A stretch of 42,703 nt of DNA, taken from Enterococcus sp. BWR-S5 (lineage in GTDB: Bacteria; Bacillota; Bacilli; Lactobacillales; Enterococcaceae). Location of the stretch: assembly GCF_016745255.1 (NCBI RefSeq), contig NZ_JADOEQ010000026.1, positions 1 through 42,703 of the forward strand. The letters are read 5' to 3'. A program made the position numbers and the translations under genes. The notes beneath the pieces were generated by a model. It saw nothing but the letters and a program-made list of their open reading frames with translations, ran no database searches and was not told the DNA's origin. Position 1 is the first letter of the stretch, and each line of letters begins with the position of its first letter. This document shows, in pieces, positions 29,554 to 38,061 of the stretch.

Positions 29554-29817
29554 TTATTCCCTCCCTGAGAAATCAATACGACTATCGTTCAGTGCCATAA
29601 GCTCAGCTATTTTGGGGAATTTGCTGCTTTGGGTGTTTACACAGGAAACAAGCTTAGATAAATCAGGAAGTAGCTGATTGTTTACAGATGTCCCTGTTTT
29701 CATACTGGGGATGGTACTTTTCCCCAGAGAAACCTGTTTTCCAGTAGGGATGAGGATGGAATGGATAGCAGATACAGCTGCGTTCGCTGCACTTGTTGTT
29801 GAAGTAATTTTTTCCAT
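29554..29817 (-). CDS. LXG partner protein 1 (DUF3130-like)
   Basis: Small protein of 87 aa, first gene of the LXG cassette. The N-terminus, TSTTSAANAAVSAIHSIL, and the C-terminal KFPKIAELMALNDSRIDF fit the DUF3130/SACOL2603-type small type VII proteins (Lap1), which form a helical hairpin and bind the LXG domain. I chose ATG 29817, with AAAGGA nine bases before it, rather than the in-frame TTG at 29835. The ribosome binding site of the next gene lies inside its last codons. The assignment rests on context plus partial motif resemblance. Confidence 0.68.
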   Translation of the reverse strand: MEKITSTTSAANAAVSAIHSILIPTGKQVSLGKSTIPSMKTGTSVNNQLLPDLSKLVSCVNTQSSKFPKIAELMALNDSRIDFSGRE

Positions 29818-30183
29818 GAAAATCTGTCCTTTCAAGTGATAATGGGAATGACTTTGCTTTTTCTATACTATTTTCTTTGTATTTAAATCTATAATTATTT
29901 TTTTGATGATTTTAGTATACCAAAAAAATGGTTAGGTTTGTTTGTTTTTTTGGAAGATAAAATATTCTGTAGGTGTGTTTATAAATAGTATGGTGCGATT
30001 TAAGTTTCTGTTGTAACTTTTTGACTGTCGGATTGCTTTACGGCTGGTATGACTGCTATTTTGAAAGGAAACATTTAGCAGATGAAGATAGTCAGCAAAA
30101 TTAAGAACGTACATTCCCGTTTTCTCGCACATTCGTCTTCTCCATGCTATAATAAGTCAGATGGCGAAGAGAGGGACAGGTAA
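29818..30183. other. Divergent intergenic region between LXG cassette and uvrC
   Basis: About 365 very AT-rich bases with no supported gene; a 66-codon reading on the minus strand (29932-30132) lacks a ribosome binding site and family features. The uvrC extended -10 TGCTATAAT lies at 30145-30153. Leftward, TATACT near 29913-29918 (minus strand) is a possible -10 for the LXG cassette. Confidence 0.45.
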
Positions 30184-31983
30184 ATGAATGAAAGAATAAA
30201 ACACAAATTAGCGCTACTTCCTGATCAGCCGGGCTGCTATCTGATGAAAGATAAGAACGGTACGGTGATTTATGTAGGGAAGGCCAAAATTTTAAAAAAT
30301 CGTGTACGCTCCTATTTTACTGGGAGTCATGATACAAAAACGGAACGCCTCGTAAGTGAAATCGAGGATTTTGAATATATTGTGACAGAATCAAATATTG
30401 AGGCATTGCTACTGGAAATCAATTTGATTCATAAGAACGATCCTAAATACAATATTATGTTGAAGGATGACAAAAGCTATCCTTTTATCAAGATAACCAA
30501 TGAAGACTATCCGAGATTGTTAATCACAAGAAAGGTTCTGAAGGACAGAGCCTTGTATTTTGGTCCATATCCTGATGTCAAGGCAGCAAACGATACGAAG
30601 AAGCTGTTGGATCGACTGTTTCCTTTGCGAAAATGTAAAGTATTACCAAAAGAGGTTTGTCTTTATTATCATATGGGACAATGCTTGGCTCCCTGTGTAT
30701 TTGATATTCCAAAGCAAAAATATACGGAAATGGTTGGCGAGATACGCAGATTTCTAAATGGTGGGTATCCGGAAATTCAAAAACAGCTAGAGGATAAGAT
30801 GTCTTCAGCTGCAGAAAGCATGGAGTTTGAAAAAGCGGCGGAATATCGTGATCTAATCAAATCAATCGAAACGGTTATGACACGCCAGAAGATGACAAAC
30901 GCGGATTTGGTCGATAGAGATGTATTCGGGTATGCGGTGGATAAAGGCTGGATGTGTGTACAGGTCTTTTTTGTTCGTCAGGGAAAACTGATTGAACGAG
31001 ACGTCACTATTTTTCCTTTCTACGATGAAGCAGAAGATGACTTTTTAACATTTATCGGACAATTTTATCAGGAGAATGAACACTTTATCCCTAAAGAGGT
31101 GCTAATTCCTGATACGATTGATAAAGAGAGTGTAGAGGCCTTGCTGTCAACACAGGTAGTCCAACCGCAGCGAGGACAAAAAAAGAAGCTTGTTCAGCTA
31201 GCGGGCAAAAATGCTACAGTTGCTTTACAGGAGAAATTTGATTTGATTGTTCGAAAACAAGAACGCACAATTGGGGCTGTTGAACGATTGGGAGATGCCA
31301 TGAACATTCCGACACCTATCCGAATTGAAGCCTTTGATAATTCAAATATTATGGGAACCGATCCGGTTTCTGCAATGGTTGTATTTATCGATGGAAAGCC
31401 GGCAAAAAAAGAGTATCGCAAATATAAAATTAAGACGGTCAAAGGACCGGATGACTATGCCTCCATGCGTGAGGTTATTTACCGTCGCTATTCTCGTGTG
31501 CTTAAAGAGGGCTTGCCTTTCCCTGATTTGATTGTCATTGACGGTGGGAAAGGTCAGGTGGATGTTGCTAGAGATGTTTTGGCAAACCAGTTGGGGTTAG
31601 ATATTCCGATTGCTGGTTTGGCGAAGAATGATAAGCATAAAACAAGTGAGCTGCTCTTTGGCTCAGAGCTTTCAGTGATACCGTTAGAGAGAAATTCTCA
31701 AGAATTCTTCCTTTTACAACGTATCCAAGATGAGGTTCACCGATTTGCAATCACTTTTCATCGTCAACTTAGAAGCAAGAACAGCTTTGCGTCCAAGCTT
31801 GACGACATTGATGGGCTAGGACCCAAACGTAAAAAAGAGCTGCTACGCCAGTTTAAATCATTGAAGAATATTACTGCTGCCTCTGTAGAGGACTTGAAAA
31901 CGGCGGGACTGCCGAAGAATGTTGCTCAAAATGTCTACGATCACCTCCATGAGAGTTCAGAAGGTTTGACGAATGAGCAGTAA
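30184..31983 (+). CDS. uvrC: Excinuclease ABC subunit C
   Basis: Nucleotide excision repair nuclease (599 aa) that with UvrB cuts on both sides of bulky DNA lesions. Domains in order: N-terminal GIY-YIG nuclease ([18 protein letters not shown], 3' incision), Cys-rich segment ([22 protein letters not shown]), UVR domain (about 200-235), the RNase H-like 5' nuclease ([19 protein letters not shown]), and C-terminal helix-hairpin-helix motifs ([16 protein letters not shown]). Normal length. ATG at 30184 is preceded by GAGGGACAGG. It stands alone behind its own promoter and is followed by a strong terminator. Confidence 0.97.
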   Translation: MNERIKHKLALLPDQPGCYLMKDKNGTVIYVGKAKILKNRVRSYFTGSHDTKTERLVSEIEDFEYIVTESNIEALLLEINLIHKNDPKYNIMLKDDKSYPFIKITNEDYPRLLITRKVLKDRALYFGPYPDVKAANDTKKLLDRLFPLRKCKVLPKEVCLYYHMGQCLAPCVFDIPKQKYTEMVGEIRRFLNGGYPEIQKQLEDKMSSAAESMEFEKAAEYRDLIKSIETVMTRQKMTNADLVDRDVFGYAVDKGWMCVQVFFVRQGKLIERDVTIFPFYDEAEDDFLTFIGQFYQENEHFIPKEVLIPDTIDKESVEALLSTQVVQPQRGQKKKLVQLAGKNATVALQEKFDLIVRKQERTIGAVERLGDAMNIPTPIRIEAFDNSNIMGTDPVSAMVVFIDGKPAKKEYRKYKIKTVKGPDDYASMREVIYRRYSRVLKEGLPFPDLIVIDGGKGQVDVARDVLANQLGLDIPIAGLAKNDKHKTSELLFGSELSVIPLERNSQEFFLLQRIQDEVHRFAITFHRQLRSKNSFASKLDDIDGLGPKRKKELLRQFKSLKNITAASVEDLKTAGLPKNVAQNVYDHLHESSEGLTNEQ

Positions 31984-32002
31984 TGGAATGAGCGAATAAT
32001 TG

Positions 32003-32039
32003 ATGCCCATGAAGACGCCTGTCTTCATGGGCATTTTTT
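32003..32039. terminator. Terminator of uvrC
   Basis: Perfect 14-bp stem, ATGCCCATGAAGAC (32003-32016) with 32021-32034, a 4-base loop and T6. The left side is poor in A, so it acts mainly on the plus strand. Confidence 0.92.
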
Positions 32040-32059
32040 ATCTTTGTGTCGTTGAGGAG

Positions 32060-32428
32060 TTATTTCATTGAATCCAGCTGCTTCTTAGAGTCGCAAAATA
32101 CTTGCCATAATTGAACTTGCTCCTCTTTTATTACAGCTTTCCAACAGGCAGGAAATTCCCAATACCTGCTTTGCTTTCCTTGATAAGAAGCGCTGGCTTT
32201 TCCAATGATGACGGATAAATTATCATTTTCAACATAATCATGAACCTCAATAAAATAGTCGGGAAACCATTCGAAATAAGTCTGCCAGCCGATTTTCATT
32301 TGTTCTTTACTTTCTTTTTCGCCGTAAGTATCAATAAACTGGAAATCCTCTGACATCATTTGAATAAGCAGCGGTAGGTCTTGATTGTTAATGGCTTCTA
32401 CGAATGCAAAGACAGTATCTTTGTTCAT
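32060..32428 (-). CDS. SnoaL-like / NTF2-fold protein
   Basis: Small protein of 122 aa with the pattern of SnoaL-like or ketosteroid-isomerase-like (NTF2 fold) proteins: an opening helix (FAFVEAINNQDLPLLIQMM), followed by EDFQFIDTYGE and strands with WFPDYFIEVHDYV and WEFPACWKAVI. Such proteins are small enzymes or ligand binders; no function can be assigned. GGAGGG lies eight bases before the ATG on the minus strand. It is a single gene convergent with uvrC. Confidence 0.75.
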   Translation of the reverse strand: MNKDTVFAFVEAINNQDLPLLIQMMSEDFQFIDTYGEKESKEQMKIGWQTYFEWFPDYFIEVHDYVENDNLSVIIGKASASYQGKQSRYWEFPACWKAVIKEEQVQLWQVFCDSKKQLDSMK

Positions 32429-32545
32429 GGTATACCCTCCAGAGTCATTTTTTTCATTCTAACATAACAAAGTAAAGGCTGTGTTTTTGGCAGTAGTAGG
32501 AAGCTGATTTTTCTCTTTGAAAACTGTCTAAAAAAATTTTTTTAT

Positions 32546-32611
32546 TAGTATAGTTAGCTTTACAAAAATAGTAAAGTGAGCTATACTTTTTTTGTAAAGC
32601 TAGCTATACTT
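32546..32611 (+). promoter_or_regulatory. Promoter and triple operator of the XRE operon
   Basis: TTTACA at 32559-32564 and TATACT at 32582-32587 with a 17-base spacer form a promoter. Three related sites overlap it: 32546-32567, its inverted copy at 32590-32611 (20 of 22 complementary), and a direct variant of the latter at 32571-32588 (16 of 18), all containing GTAAAG and CTATACT. They are probable binding sites for the XRE protein encoded downstream. Confidence 0.65.
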
Positions 32612-32629
32612 TATTAGGGAGGTAGTTAT

Positions 32630-32839
32630 GTGCAGAACAAAATTCAGGAATTAAGGAAAGCAAACAAGATCACTCAGAGTGAATTGGCAGATGCAGTTAG
32701 TGTCACCAGACAAACGATTATTTCGTTGGAAAATGGCAGGTATAATGCTTCATTGGTATTAGCACATAAAATTGCTCAGTTTTTTAATCAGACAATCGAA
32801 GAAATATTTGTATTTGATTTGGAGGAGGAAAACATATGA
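32630..32839 (+). CDS. XRE-family (Cro/CI) transcriptional regulator
   Basis: Compact DNA-binding protein of 69 aa consisting of a helix-turn-helix domain only: IQELRKANKITQSELADAV then SVTRQTIISLENGRY. It resembles the small YozG/YgzD-type regulators that accompany membrane proteins. The start is GTG at 32630 with GGAGGT six bases upstream; an out-of-frame ATG overlaps at 32628. Its stop overlaps the start of the membrane protein gene (ATGA). The operator-rich promoter suggests autoregulation. Confidence 0.9.
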   Translation: MQNKIQELRKANKITQSELADAVSVTRQTIISLENGRYNASLVLAHKIAQFFNQTIEEIFVFDLEEENI

Positions 32840-33297
32840 AATTCGGTATGAAGTTCAATAATGGTCAAAATAAGGACTATCAACTGATACTGCAAAGAAG
32901 GAAAAAATTGTTCGTAGCAGTAATCGCAATGGGCGTGTTAATCAGTGGACTATCATTTTTCTTTTTAGGCTCTGAGAGTCACACAGCATCTTACACACGA
33001 GGCTTTGGTGTCGGATTGATTTTTGTCGGGGCTCTTATGTCGTTCAAAAATTGGCAAATGCTCAAAAATAAAGAAAAAATGGAGAAGAATAAACGAGAAG
33101 AACTCGATGAACGGAATATTGCTATTAACAATCAAGCACTGATTACTGCGTTGAGAATATTTATTGTCCTCCTCGTTTTAGTGACTGTGGTAACAGCATT
33201 TTTCAATCCAGTATATAGTAGTTTGACTGCCGCAATGCTTAGCACTTATCTTGTTCTTTACCTCATTTCTTATATCTACTATCAAAAGAAAATGTAA
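32836..33297 (+). CDS. Membrane protein partnered with the XRE regulator
   Basis: Integral membrane protein of 153 aa with four hydrophobic segments (about 27-48, 58-76, 100-120, 127-147) and a charged cytoplasmic loop between the second and third (KNKEKMEKNKREELDERN). Proteins with this ELDERN-type loop commonly occur behind YozG-like XRE regulators (the DUF2178-like group, from memory). Function unknown. It is translationally coupled to the regulator; the loop may be where the regulator is tethered, but this is speculation. Confidence 0.75.
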   Translation: MKFGMKFNNGQNKDYQLILQRRKKLFVAVIAMGVLISGLSFFFLGSESHTASYTRGFGVGLIFVGALMSFKNWQMLKNKEKMEKNKREELDERNIAINNQALITALRIFIVLLVLVTVVTAFFNPVYSSLTAAMLSTYLVLYLISYIYYQKKM

Positions 33298-33305
33298 AAA
33301 ATCTA

Positions 33306-33380
33306 TTGACAGTAAATTTAGAGTTCGCTATTATATCATTAAGTGATATATCACATGATGATATATCTAAAGATGATATA
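33306..33380 (+). promoter_or_regulatory. Promoter and palindromic operators of the PadR operon
   Basis: TTGACA (33306-33311) and TATTAT (33329-33334) with a 17-base spacer. The region overlapping and following the -10 has overlapping palindromes: TATATCA-N5-TGATATA (33332-33350), GATATATCA-N5-TGATATATC (33345-33367), and a further TGATATA at 33374-33380. Such dense dyad symmetry fits binding of the PadR dimer encoded next, giving autorepression. Confidence 0.75.
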
Positions 33381-33394
33381 GTGAGGGAATCTTA

Positions 33395-33718
33395 ATGGAA
33401 GATACACTGACAGATTCTAGTTATCTGATTCTACTGGCCTTACTTCAGCCACAGCATGGCTATGCCATTATGAAGCAAGTCAGTACGGTCACTAATGGAA
33501 GCGTGTCGATCGGACCGGCAAGTATGTACACAATTTTGAAAAAACTTCAAAAAAGTGGATATATTACTTTAGAAGAAAATGACGAACGGAAGAAAATTTA
33601 TCTGATTACTGAGTTGGGCTTTGAAGTATTAGAAAGAGATATCAAACGAAGAAAGCTTCTTTATCAGGCAGGAGAATCCTTAGTCGCCGAGAGAAGGAGA
33701 ACAGAGAATGATCATTAA
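33395..33718 (+). CDS. PadR-family transcriptional regulator
   Basis: Winged-helix repressor of 107 aa. Typical PadR features: YLILLALLQPQHGYAIMKQV, SIGPASMYTILKKLQKSGYI and LITELGFEVLERD; the C-terminal dimerisation helix is short. PadR proteins of this type control drug-responsive ABC transporters and other membrane functions. The gene overlaps the DUF2812 gene by 11 bases and heads an operon with a DUF6440 gene and a NatAB-like exporter. The operators upstream support autoregulation. Confidence 0.92.
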   Translation: MEDTLTDSSYLILLALLQPQHGYAIMKQVSTVTNGSVSIGPASMYTILKKLQKSGYITLEENDERKKIYLITELGFEVLERDIKRRKLLYQAGESLVAERRRTENDH

Positions 33719-34397
33719 TGGAAAGAAATACATTTTTTCAAGAGGCGTTGCATTTTATCCGGAGAAGGAAATGGAAATTTTGAAGGAACAGGCCCAGCAA
33801 GGTTGGGAATTCCGGAAAATGAATGTGCTTGGATTTTTAACGTTTATCAAAGCAGCTCCGGAAAATAAAAAGTTTTCTGTTGATTTTTTCTCTGGCTCAA
33901 AGGATGACTTGGAAGAGTATCTTAGCCTATATAAAGAGGCTGGTTGGGAATCCATAGCCAATTATAAGAAAAAATATTTCTATTTTAAAGCGGACCCATA
34001 CACCCCAACAATCTATTCGGATGAAGAAAGCTACGGCGTGAGAATGTACAAAGAATGGATATGGATGTTTTGGCAGCACTTGCTTTTTATCCCTATTGGT
34101 TTGCTTCTTTTTTGGGTACCCGTTCAAATGGGAAAGTGGAAAATGGTTCATTCTGTTTGGTTCATCTCTGTAAGAATGCTTCTTATGTTTTTCGGAACGT
34201 TTTTCACGGTTATGCCGCTGTCAGTAATTCTTAATGTTGTTTTTTCTCTTATCATCTACAAAGACCGAAGAAAATTCTATAATCGTCCGGAACAATTTGC
34301 CAAGAAGCAGAAGTTTAGAAGGGATATGATTGTTTTAATGATTATAGGGGCAATCATCGGTGCTTTGATGAGCTATACAGGGTTGGCAGATTTCTAA
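33708..34397 (+). CDS. DUF2812-type membrane protein
   Basis: Protein of 229 aa. The N-terminal cytoplasmic part (about 1-110) includes EMEILKEQAQQGWEFRKMN and a second related segment with LEEYLSLYKEAGWESIANY, each of the kind seen in DUF2812 proteins; the C-terminal half has three or four membrane segments (about 122-140, 150-165, 165-185, 205-222). DUF2812 proteins are regularly encoded beside PadR regulators, and are thought to be accessory or effector proteins in membrane stress responses; the mechanism is unknown. Start ATG overlaps padR. Confidence 0.82.
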   Translation: MIINGKKYIFSRGVAFYPEKEMEILKEQAQQGWEFRKMNVLGFLTFIKAAPENKKFSVDFFSGSKDDLEEYLSLYKEAGWESIANYKKKYFYFKADPYTPTIYSDEESYGVRMYKEWIWMFWQHLLFIPIGLLLFWVPVQMGKWKMVHSVWFISVRMLLMFFGTFFTVMPLSVILNVVFSLIIYKDRRKFYNRPEQFAKKQKFRRDMIVLMIIGAIIGALMSYTGLADF

Positions 34398-34416
34398 AAA
34401 ATGGAGGGAAAAGGGT

Positions 34417-34593
34417 ATGAGTGAAAAAAGGTTTGAACTGTCTTTGCGGGAAAATCTAGGCGTCATCAAGGAACAAACTGTAATACTTGTAGATAAGGAA
34501 ACAGGTGTAAACTATCTATTTGTTTCTCAAGGCTATGCCGGCGGGTTAACACCTTTGCTGGATGAACATGGGAAACCGATAGTTACTAAATAG
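34417..34593 (+). CDS. DUF6440-like small protein
   Basis: A 58-residue reading frame, starting MSEKRFELSLREN, containing VILVDKETGVNYLFVSQGYA and ending with GGLTPLLDEHGKPI. This pattern matches the DUF6440 family from memory: small soluble beta-rich proteins of unknown role in Firmicutes. GGAGGGAAAAGGG lies just upstream and the gene fits exactly between the DUF2812 gene and the ABC ATPase, in the same operon and strand. It is probably a real gene despite its size. Confidence 0.8.
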   Translation: MSEKRFELSLRENLGVIKEQTVILVDKETGVNYLFVSQGYAGGLTPLLDEHGKPIVTK

Positions 34594-34624
34594 AAACGAT
34601 GCATGTAAATTAGGAGGGTATGAA

Positions 34625-35524
34625 ATGTTAGAAGTTAAAAATTTGGTCAAAACATTTGGCGATTTCACGGCAGTAGATAATATCTCGTTTGAAATACCAG
34701 ATGGAAAAATTTTGGGATTAATCGGGCAGAATGGTGCAGGGAAAACAACGACTTTTCGTTTGATTTTAGACTTTTTGACACAAGACAGTGGAACTGTATT
34801 GTGGAACGGTCACGAGCTAAACGAGAAGGACTATAACGATATTGGTTATCTTCCGGAAGAAAGAGGTTTGTATCCGAAAGTCAGTATCGAAGACCAGCTG
34901 ATTTATTTTGCAGAGCTTCGCGGAAAAACAAAGCAGGAAATTAAACCGAAAATTGATGAATGGATGGAAAAATTCAAAGTCAAAGGGAAAAAGACAGATA
35001 AGGTAAAATCTTTGTCAAAAGGGAACCAACAAAAGGTTCAGCTGATTGCCACGTTGATTCATGAACCAAAGCTGGTAATTCTGGATGAGCCCTTCAGTGG
35101 GTTGGACCCTGTGAATGCCGAGCTTTTAAAGGATGGCATCATTGAGCTGAAAAAGAAAGGCTCTTGTGTCATATTTTCTAGTCATAATATGGACAACGTT
35201 GAAAAAATCTGTGATCATCTGTTGATGCTTCGCAGCGGAAAGATTGTTCTAAATGGAAGAGTTCATGAAATCCGTGAAAGCTTTGGACGAACAAAAGTCT
35301 TTTTGGAATCCGCTCTTTCAGCAGAGGAAGTATCTTCTATTGATGGCGTTATCTCAGCTGTTAAGCGTGGCGATGGAATAGTAGATGCAACATTGAGTAA
35401 TCCAAAAGCCGGCGAAGAAATTTTTGCGAGAGCGACACAATTCGGCTATATTCCAATGTTCAATCAGCAACCGCCGACTTTAGAAGAGATATTCAAGATG
35501 AAAGCAGGTGAACCAAATGAATAA
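34625..35524 (+). CDS. ABC exporter ATP-binding protein, NatA-like
   Basis: ATPase of 299 aa of the NatA/CcmA exporter type. Walker A is GQNGAGKTT, the signature motif is the variant LSKGNQQK, Walker B is LVILDEPFSGLDP, and SSHNM carries the switch His. A C-terminal DUF4162-like domain (about 220-299) follows. ATG at 34625 is preceded by AGGAGGG. Together with the permease, it probably exports sodium or a hydrophobic compound such as an antibiotic; the substrate is inferred from family only. Regulated with padR. Confidence 0.92.
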   Translation: MLEVKNLVKTFGDFTAVDNISFEIPDGKILGLIGQNGAGKTTTFRLILDFLTQDSGTVLWNGHELNEKDYNDIGYLPEERGLYPKVSIEDQLIYFAELRGKTKQEIKPKIDEWMEKFKVKGKKTDKVKSLSKGNQQKVQLIATLIHEPKLVILDEPFSGLDPVNAELLKDGIIELKKKGSCVIFSSHNMDNVEKICDHLLMLRSGKIVLNGRVHEIRESFGRTKVFLESALSAEEVSSIDGVISAVKRGDGIVDATLSNPKAGEEIFARATQFGYIPMFNQQPPTLEEIFKMKAGEPNE

Positions 35525-36779
35525 ATTTTGGGTAATCGCATTAGATGTTTACAAGAAAAATATTAAATCGGTTTCTTTTCTGATTATGATTTTAGCACCG
35601 TTTCTGCTGATGGGTGTCATGTACGCAGCAATCTCATTTTCAGGTGGATTTTCAGGACCTGATAAGATTGCCATCGTTTCTGATGATTCTGCTTTAGCCG
35701 AACAGTTAAGCCAAGTAGATATGGATGATTATGATTTCAAAGCTGTAGACTCACAGAAAGATGCAGAAAAACAATTGAAGTCTGGCGATATCGAAGCTTT
35801 TCTAGTATTAAATACAGCTAGTGGTGAGATTGAAGGAACACTCTATTCTGAATCTTCTCTTGGTTCTACAACAGACTTGACGATTCAGCAAATGTTGAAT
35901 GGTATTCAGTCATCAATCAATGCTGGCAAGTTGAACTTAACTGCTGAGCAAGTAGCAAGTTTACAGCAGCCGGCAAGCTTTGAAAAAGCAAAAGTTAATT
36001 TTGACCAAGATGGAAAAATGACCACAGGTATCGATAATACAGCCATTCAGTCTGCAATTTCCTTTGTATTGACTATCGTTTTATGGATTATCATTATTAC
36101 CTATGCTTCTATTATTGCTCAAGAGATTGCTTCCGAAAAAGGAACACGTATTATGGAAGTTATTCTTTCCAGTACAAGAGCGCAGACGCATTTCTATGGT
36201 AAATTGACAGGTGTCATTTTAGTTGCCTTCACACAAATTCTTATTTATGCAGTAGGTGCAGTTGTTGCCTATAATCAATTCAAGGACTTGGATATGGTGA
36301 AGGAATTCTTATCCAGCTTCTCTTTAGACATGATTTTGGGAAGTTTCCTTTGGTTCACAATCGTCTTCATTATACTGGGTATCTTTGTTTATTCTGTGCT
36401 TGCTGCATTGTGCGGTTCTTTGGTTTCAAAACCAGAGGACACACCTAAAGCTGTACAGCCAATCATCTATTTGGCAATGATCGGTTACTTCATCGGTCTT
36501 TCATTAGGGGCGGCTGATCCGCAGAATATCATTATTAAAATTACCTCATATATCCCATTAATCTCATCTTTCATCATGCCGATTCGTTTGGCTACTGAAA
36601 CAGCTTCTACAGCTGAGGGGATGATTTCGTTAGGTGTATTGCTGGTATTCGGTGTTCTATTAACACTGTTTTCAGCGAAGCTATACAAGTCAAATGTACT
36701 GGTATACAGCGAAGGCGGTATGCTGAAGTCTTTAAGACAATCAATTTCTATTTTGAAAAACGAACAAAAGAAAGCATAA
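35517..36779 (+). CDS. ABC exporter permease, NatB-like
   Basis: Membrane protein of about 420 aa (ABC-2 type). An N-terminal membrane segment (about 18-40) precedes a large extracytoplasmic domain (about 45-175) with PDKIAIVSDDSALAEQL, then six or so membrane segments; the conserved EIASEKGTRIMEVILSS cytoplasmic loop is at about 212-230. I prefer ATG 35517, overlapping the ATPase stop by eight bases with AGGTG six bases upstream, over an in-frame GTG at 35508. Resembles Bacillus NatB, the Na+ efflux permease, and related drug exporters. The operon ends with a terminator. Confidence 0.9.
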   Translation: MNKFWVIALDVYKKNIKSVSFLIMILAPFLLMGVMYAAISFSGGFSGPDKIAIVSDDSALAEQLSQVDMDDYDFKAVDSQKDAEKQLKSGDIEAFLVLNTASGEIEGTLYSESSLGSTTDLTIQQMLNGIQSSINAGKLNLTAEQVASLQQPASFEKAKVNFDQDGKMTTGIDNTAIQSAISFVLTIVLWIIIITYASIIAQEIASEKGTRIMEVILSSTRAQTHFYGKLTGVILVAFTQILIYAVGAVVAYNQFKDLDMVKEFLSSFSLDMILGSFLWFTIVFIILGIFVYSVLAALCGSLVSKPEDTPKAVQPIIYLAMIGYFIGLSLGAADPQNIIIKITSYIPLISSFIMPIRLATETASTAEGMISLGVLLVFGVLLTLFSAKLYKSNVLVYSEGGMLKSLRQSISILKNEQKKA

Positions 36780-36783
36780 AACG

Positions 36784-36835
36784 AAAAAACAGTTATTCAT
36801 TGATGGGTTAAATCAGTGAATAGCTGTTTTTTTTT
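36784..36835. terminator. Bidirectional terminator, NatAB-like operon and lacI-type gene
   Basis: A long stem (36784-36803 with 36813-36832, including some G-U pairs), a 9-base loop and T9. It abuts the stop codon of the convergent LacI-family gene. Confidence 0.88.
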
Positions 36836-37826
36836 AGGATAAAAAATTATTTTTTTGAAGTGTTGTTTGCCGTTCAATCAATTCAATATCTAATGGTCGT
36901 TTAGGAAGCTCAGCTTTATTCAATTCGTTATAAATATGAATAAAAGAGTTTTTTGCTTGATGATTGATGGAATAGTCAACGGTGGTCATGTGCATCAGCT
37001 TGCTGACTAGGCTGTTATCAAAGCCGATGACGGCAACATCCCTAGGTACTTCATAGCCAAGGTTTTGCAGCTCAGAGATGAACTCTGCAGCGACTGAATC
37101 TGTGTAAAAAGCCATTGCTTCAGGTTTATCTGTCATATGGTGCCATTGATAAGCAAGCTTGATTCCGCTAGTTTCTCGCATAGAATCATAAAAAATCCAA
37201 TCATGATTAATCTCCAAACCAGCTAGTTTATAAAAACTATCAATGGCTCTAATTCGAGCTTTTGTATTTAGATTTTTGGGGTTGCCCATGACATGCCCAA
37301 TTTTTTGATAGCCTTTCGCGTGGAGATAATCAAGCGAATTAAAATAGCCTGAATAATGATCGACATATGCAGAGTATACTCGTTTGGAATCAATTCGGTG
37401 CCACGTAGCAATGGGCCCATACATCGTGTAAGGCTCAATAACATCCCATTCATTGGCTCTAGTCAGAATAAAAATGCCATCCAGCTGTTTGTATTTCATT
37501 TGATTTAGCGCATCGATTTCTTTTTGCTTGTCACCATCTGTAAAGTAGACCGTTACATAGTAGTTATAAGATTTTGCGATGGAAATGAAATTACTTAGGA
37601 AAATGCCCAGCAAATCGAAGTAGCCATGTGCCAGGAAACCAATTGTTTTTGTCTCACCGCTTTGAAGGTTTCGTGCAATCAAATTTGGCGAGTAAGCCAA
37701 TTTTTCCATCGCTTCTAATACTTTTTCCCGACTTTCTTTACTGACGTATCCATTACCGGAAATGACTCTTGATACAGTTGATTTAGACACATTCGCTGCT
37801 TTTGCAACATCTATGATTGTTGGCAT
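36834..37826 (-). CDS. LacI/GalR-family transcriptional regulator
   Basis: Repressor of 330 aa. The N-terminal helix-turn-helix and hinge are classic: IIDVAKAANVSKSTVSRVIS, SREKVLEAMEKLAYSPNLIA; the rest is a periplasmic-binding-protein-like ligand domain with DGIFILTR and VAVIGFDNSLVSKLM. I chose ATG 37826, so that the protein begins MPTIIDVAK, with GGAGG eleven bases upstream; an in-frame ATG at 37898 adds 24 non-homologous residues and lies inside a repeat. The gene is divergent from the GH4 gene, whose promoter holds a 14-base palindrome, so it likely controls beta-glucoside use. Confidence 0.92.
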   Translation of the reverse strand: MPTIIDVAKAANVSKSTVSRVISGNGYVSKESREKVLEAMEKLAYSPNLIARNLQSGETKTIGFLAHGYFDLLGIFLSNFISIAKSYNYYVTVYFTDGDKQKEIDALNQMKYKQLDGIFILTRANEWDVIEPYTMYGPIATWHRIDSKRVYSAYVDHYSGYFNSLDYLHAKGYQKIGHVMGNPKNLNTKARIRAIDSFYKLAGLEINHDWIFYDSMRETSGIKLAYQWHHMTDKPEAMAFYTDSVAAEFISELQNLGYEVPRDVAVIGFDNSLVSKLMHMTTVDYSINHQAKNSFIHIYNELNKAELPKRPLDIELIERQTTLQKNNFLS

Positions 37827-37873
37827 TGGCTGATTCGCCTCCGTATTGAGATGATTGTGTATTGAATTAGTTG

Positions 37874-37968
37874 TTGTTCGAGAGCTGTCCAAGTTCATTC
37901 AGCTTTTCTTATTGTCTAGCTTCATGAGTTAGACTTTTCGATAAATAGATAAATCCATTTCAAAGATA
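37874..37968. repeat. Intergenic repeat family, copy B1
   Basis: About 95 bases directly repeated at 38200-38294 with four or so mismatches. Includes GTCTAGCT/AGTTAGAC, which can form an 8-bp hairpin with loop TCATG. Confidence 0.85.
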
Positions 37969-38061
37969 GAAAACATTGCCAGTTCTGCTTATGTAGGAAC
38001 TTTTAGCAGAATGGTATGTGAAGCAAAAATCCTATTCATTGAAGATGAGCTAGCCAGTTAA

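Noticed and set aside
29932-30132. 66-codon minus-strand reading frame upstream of the LXG cassette
   Set aside because: No SD, no family features, and it overlaps the uvrC promoter region.
37827-37898. Longer N-terminus of the LacI-type regulator from ATG 37898
   Set aside because: The added 24 residues are outside the family, lie partly in repeat B1, and the ATG at 37826 has a GGAGG site.
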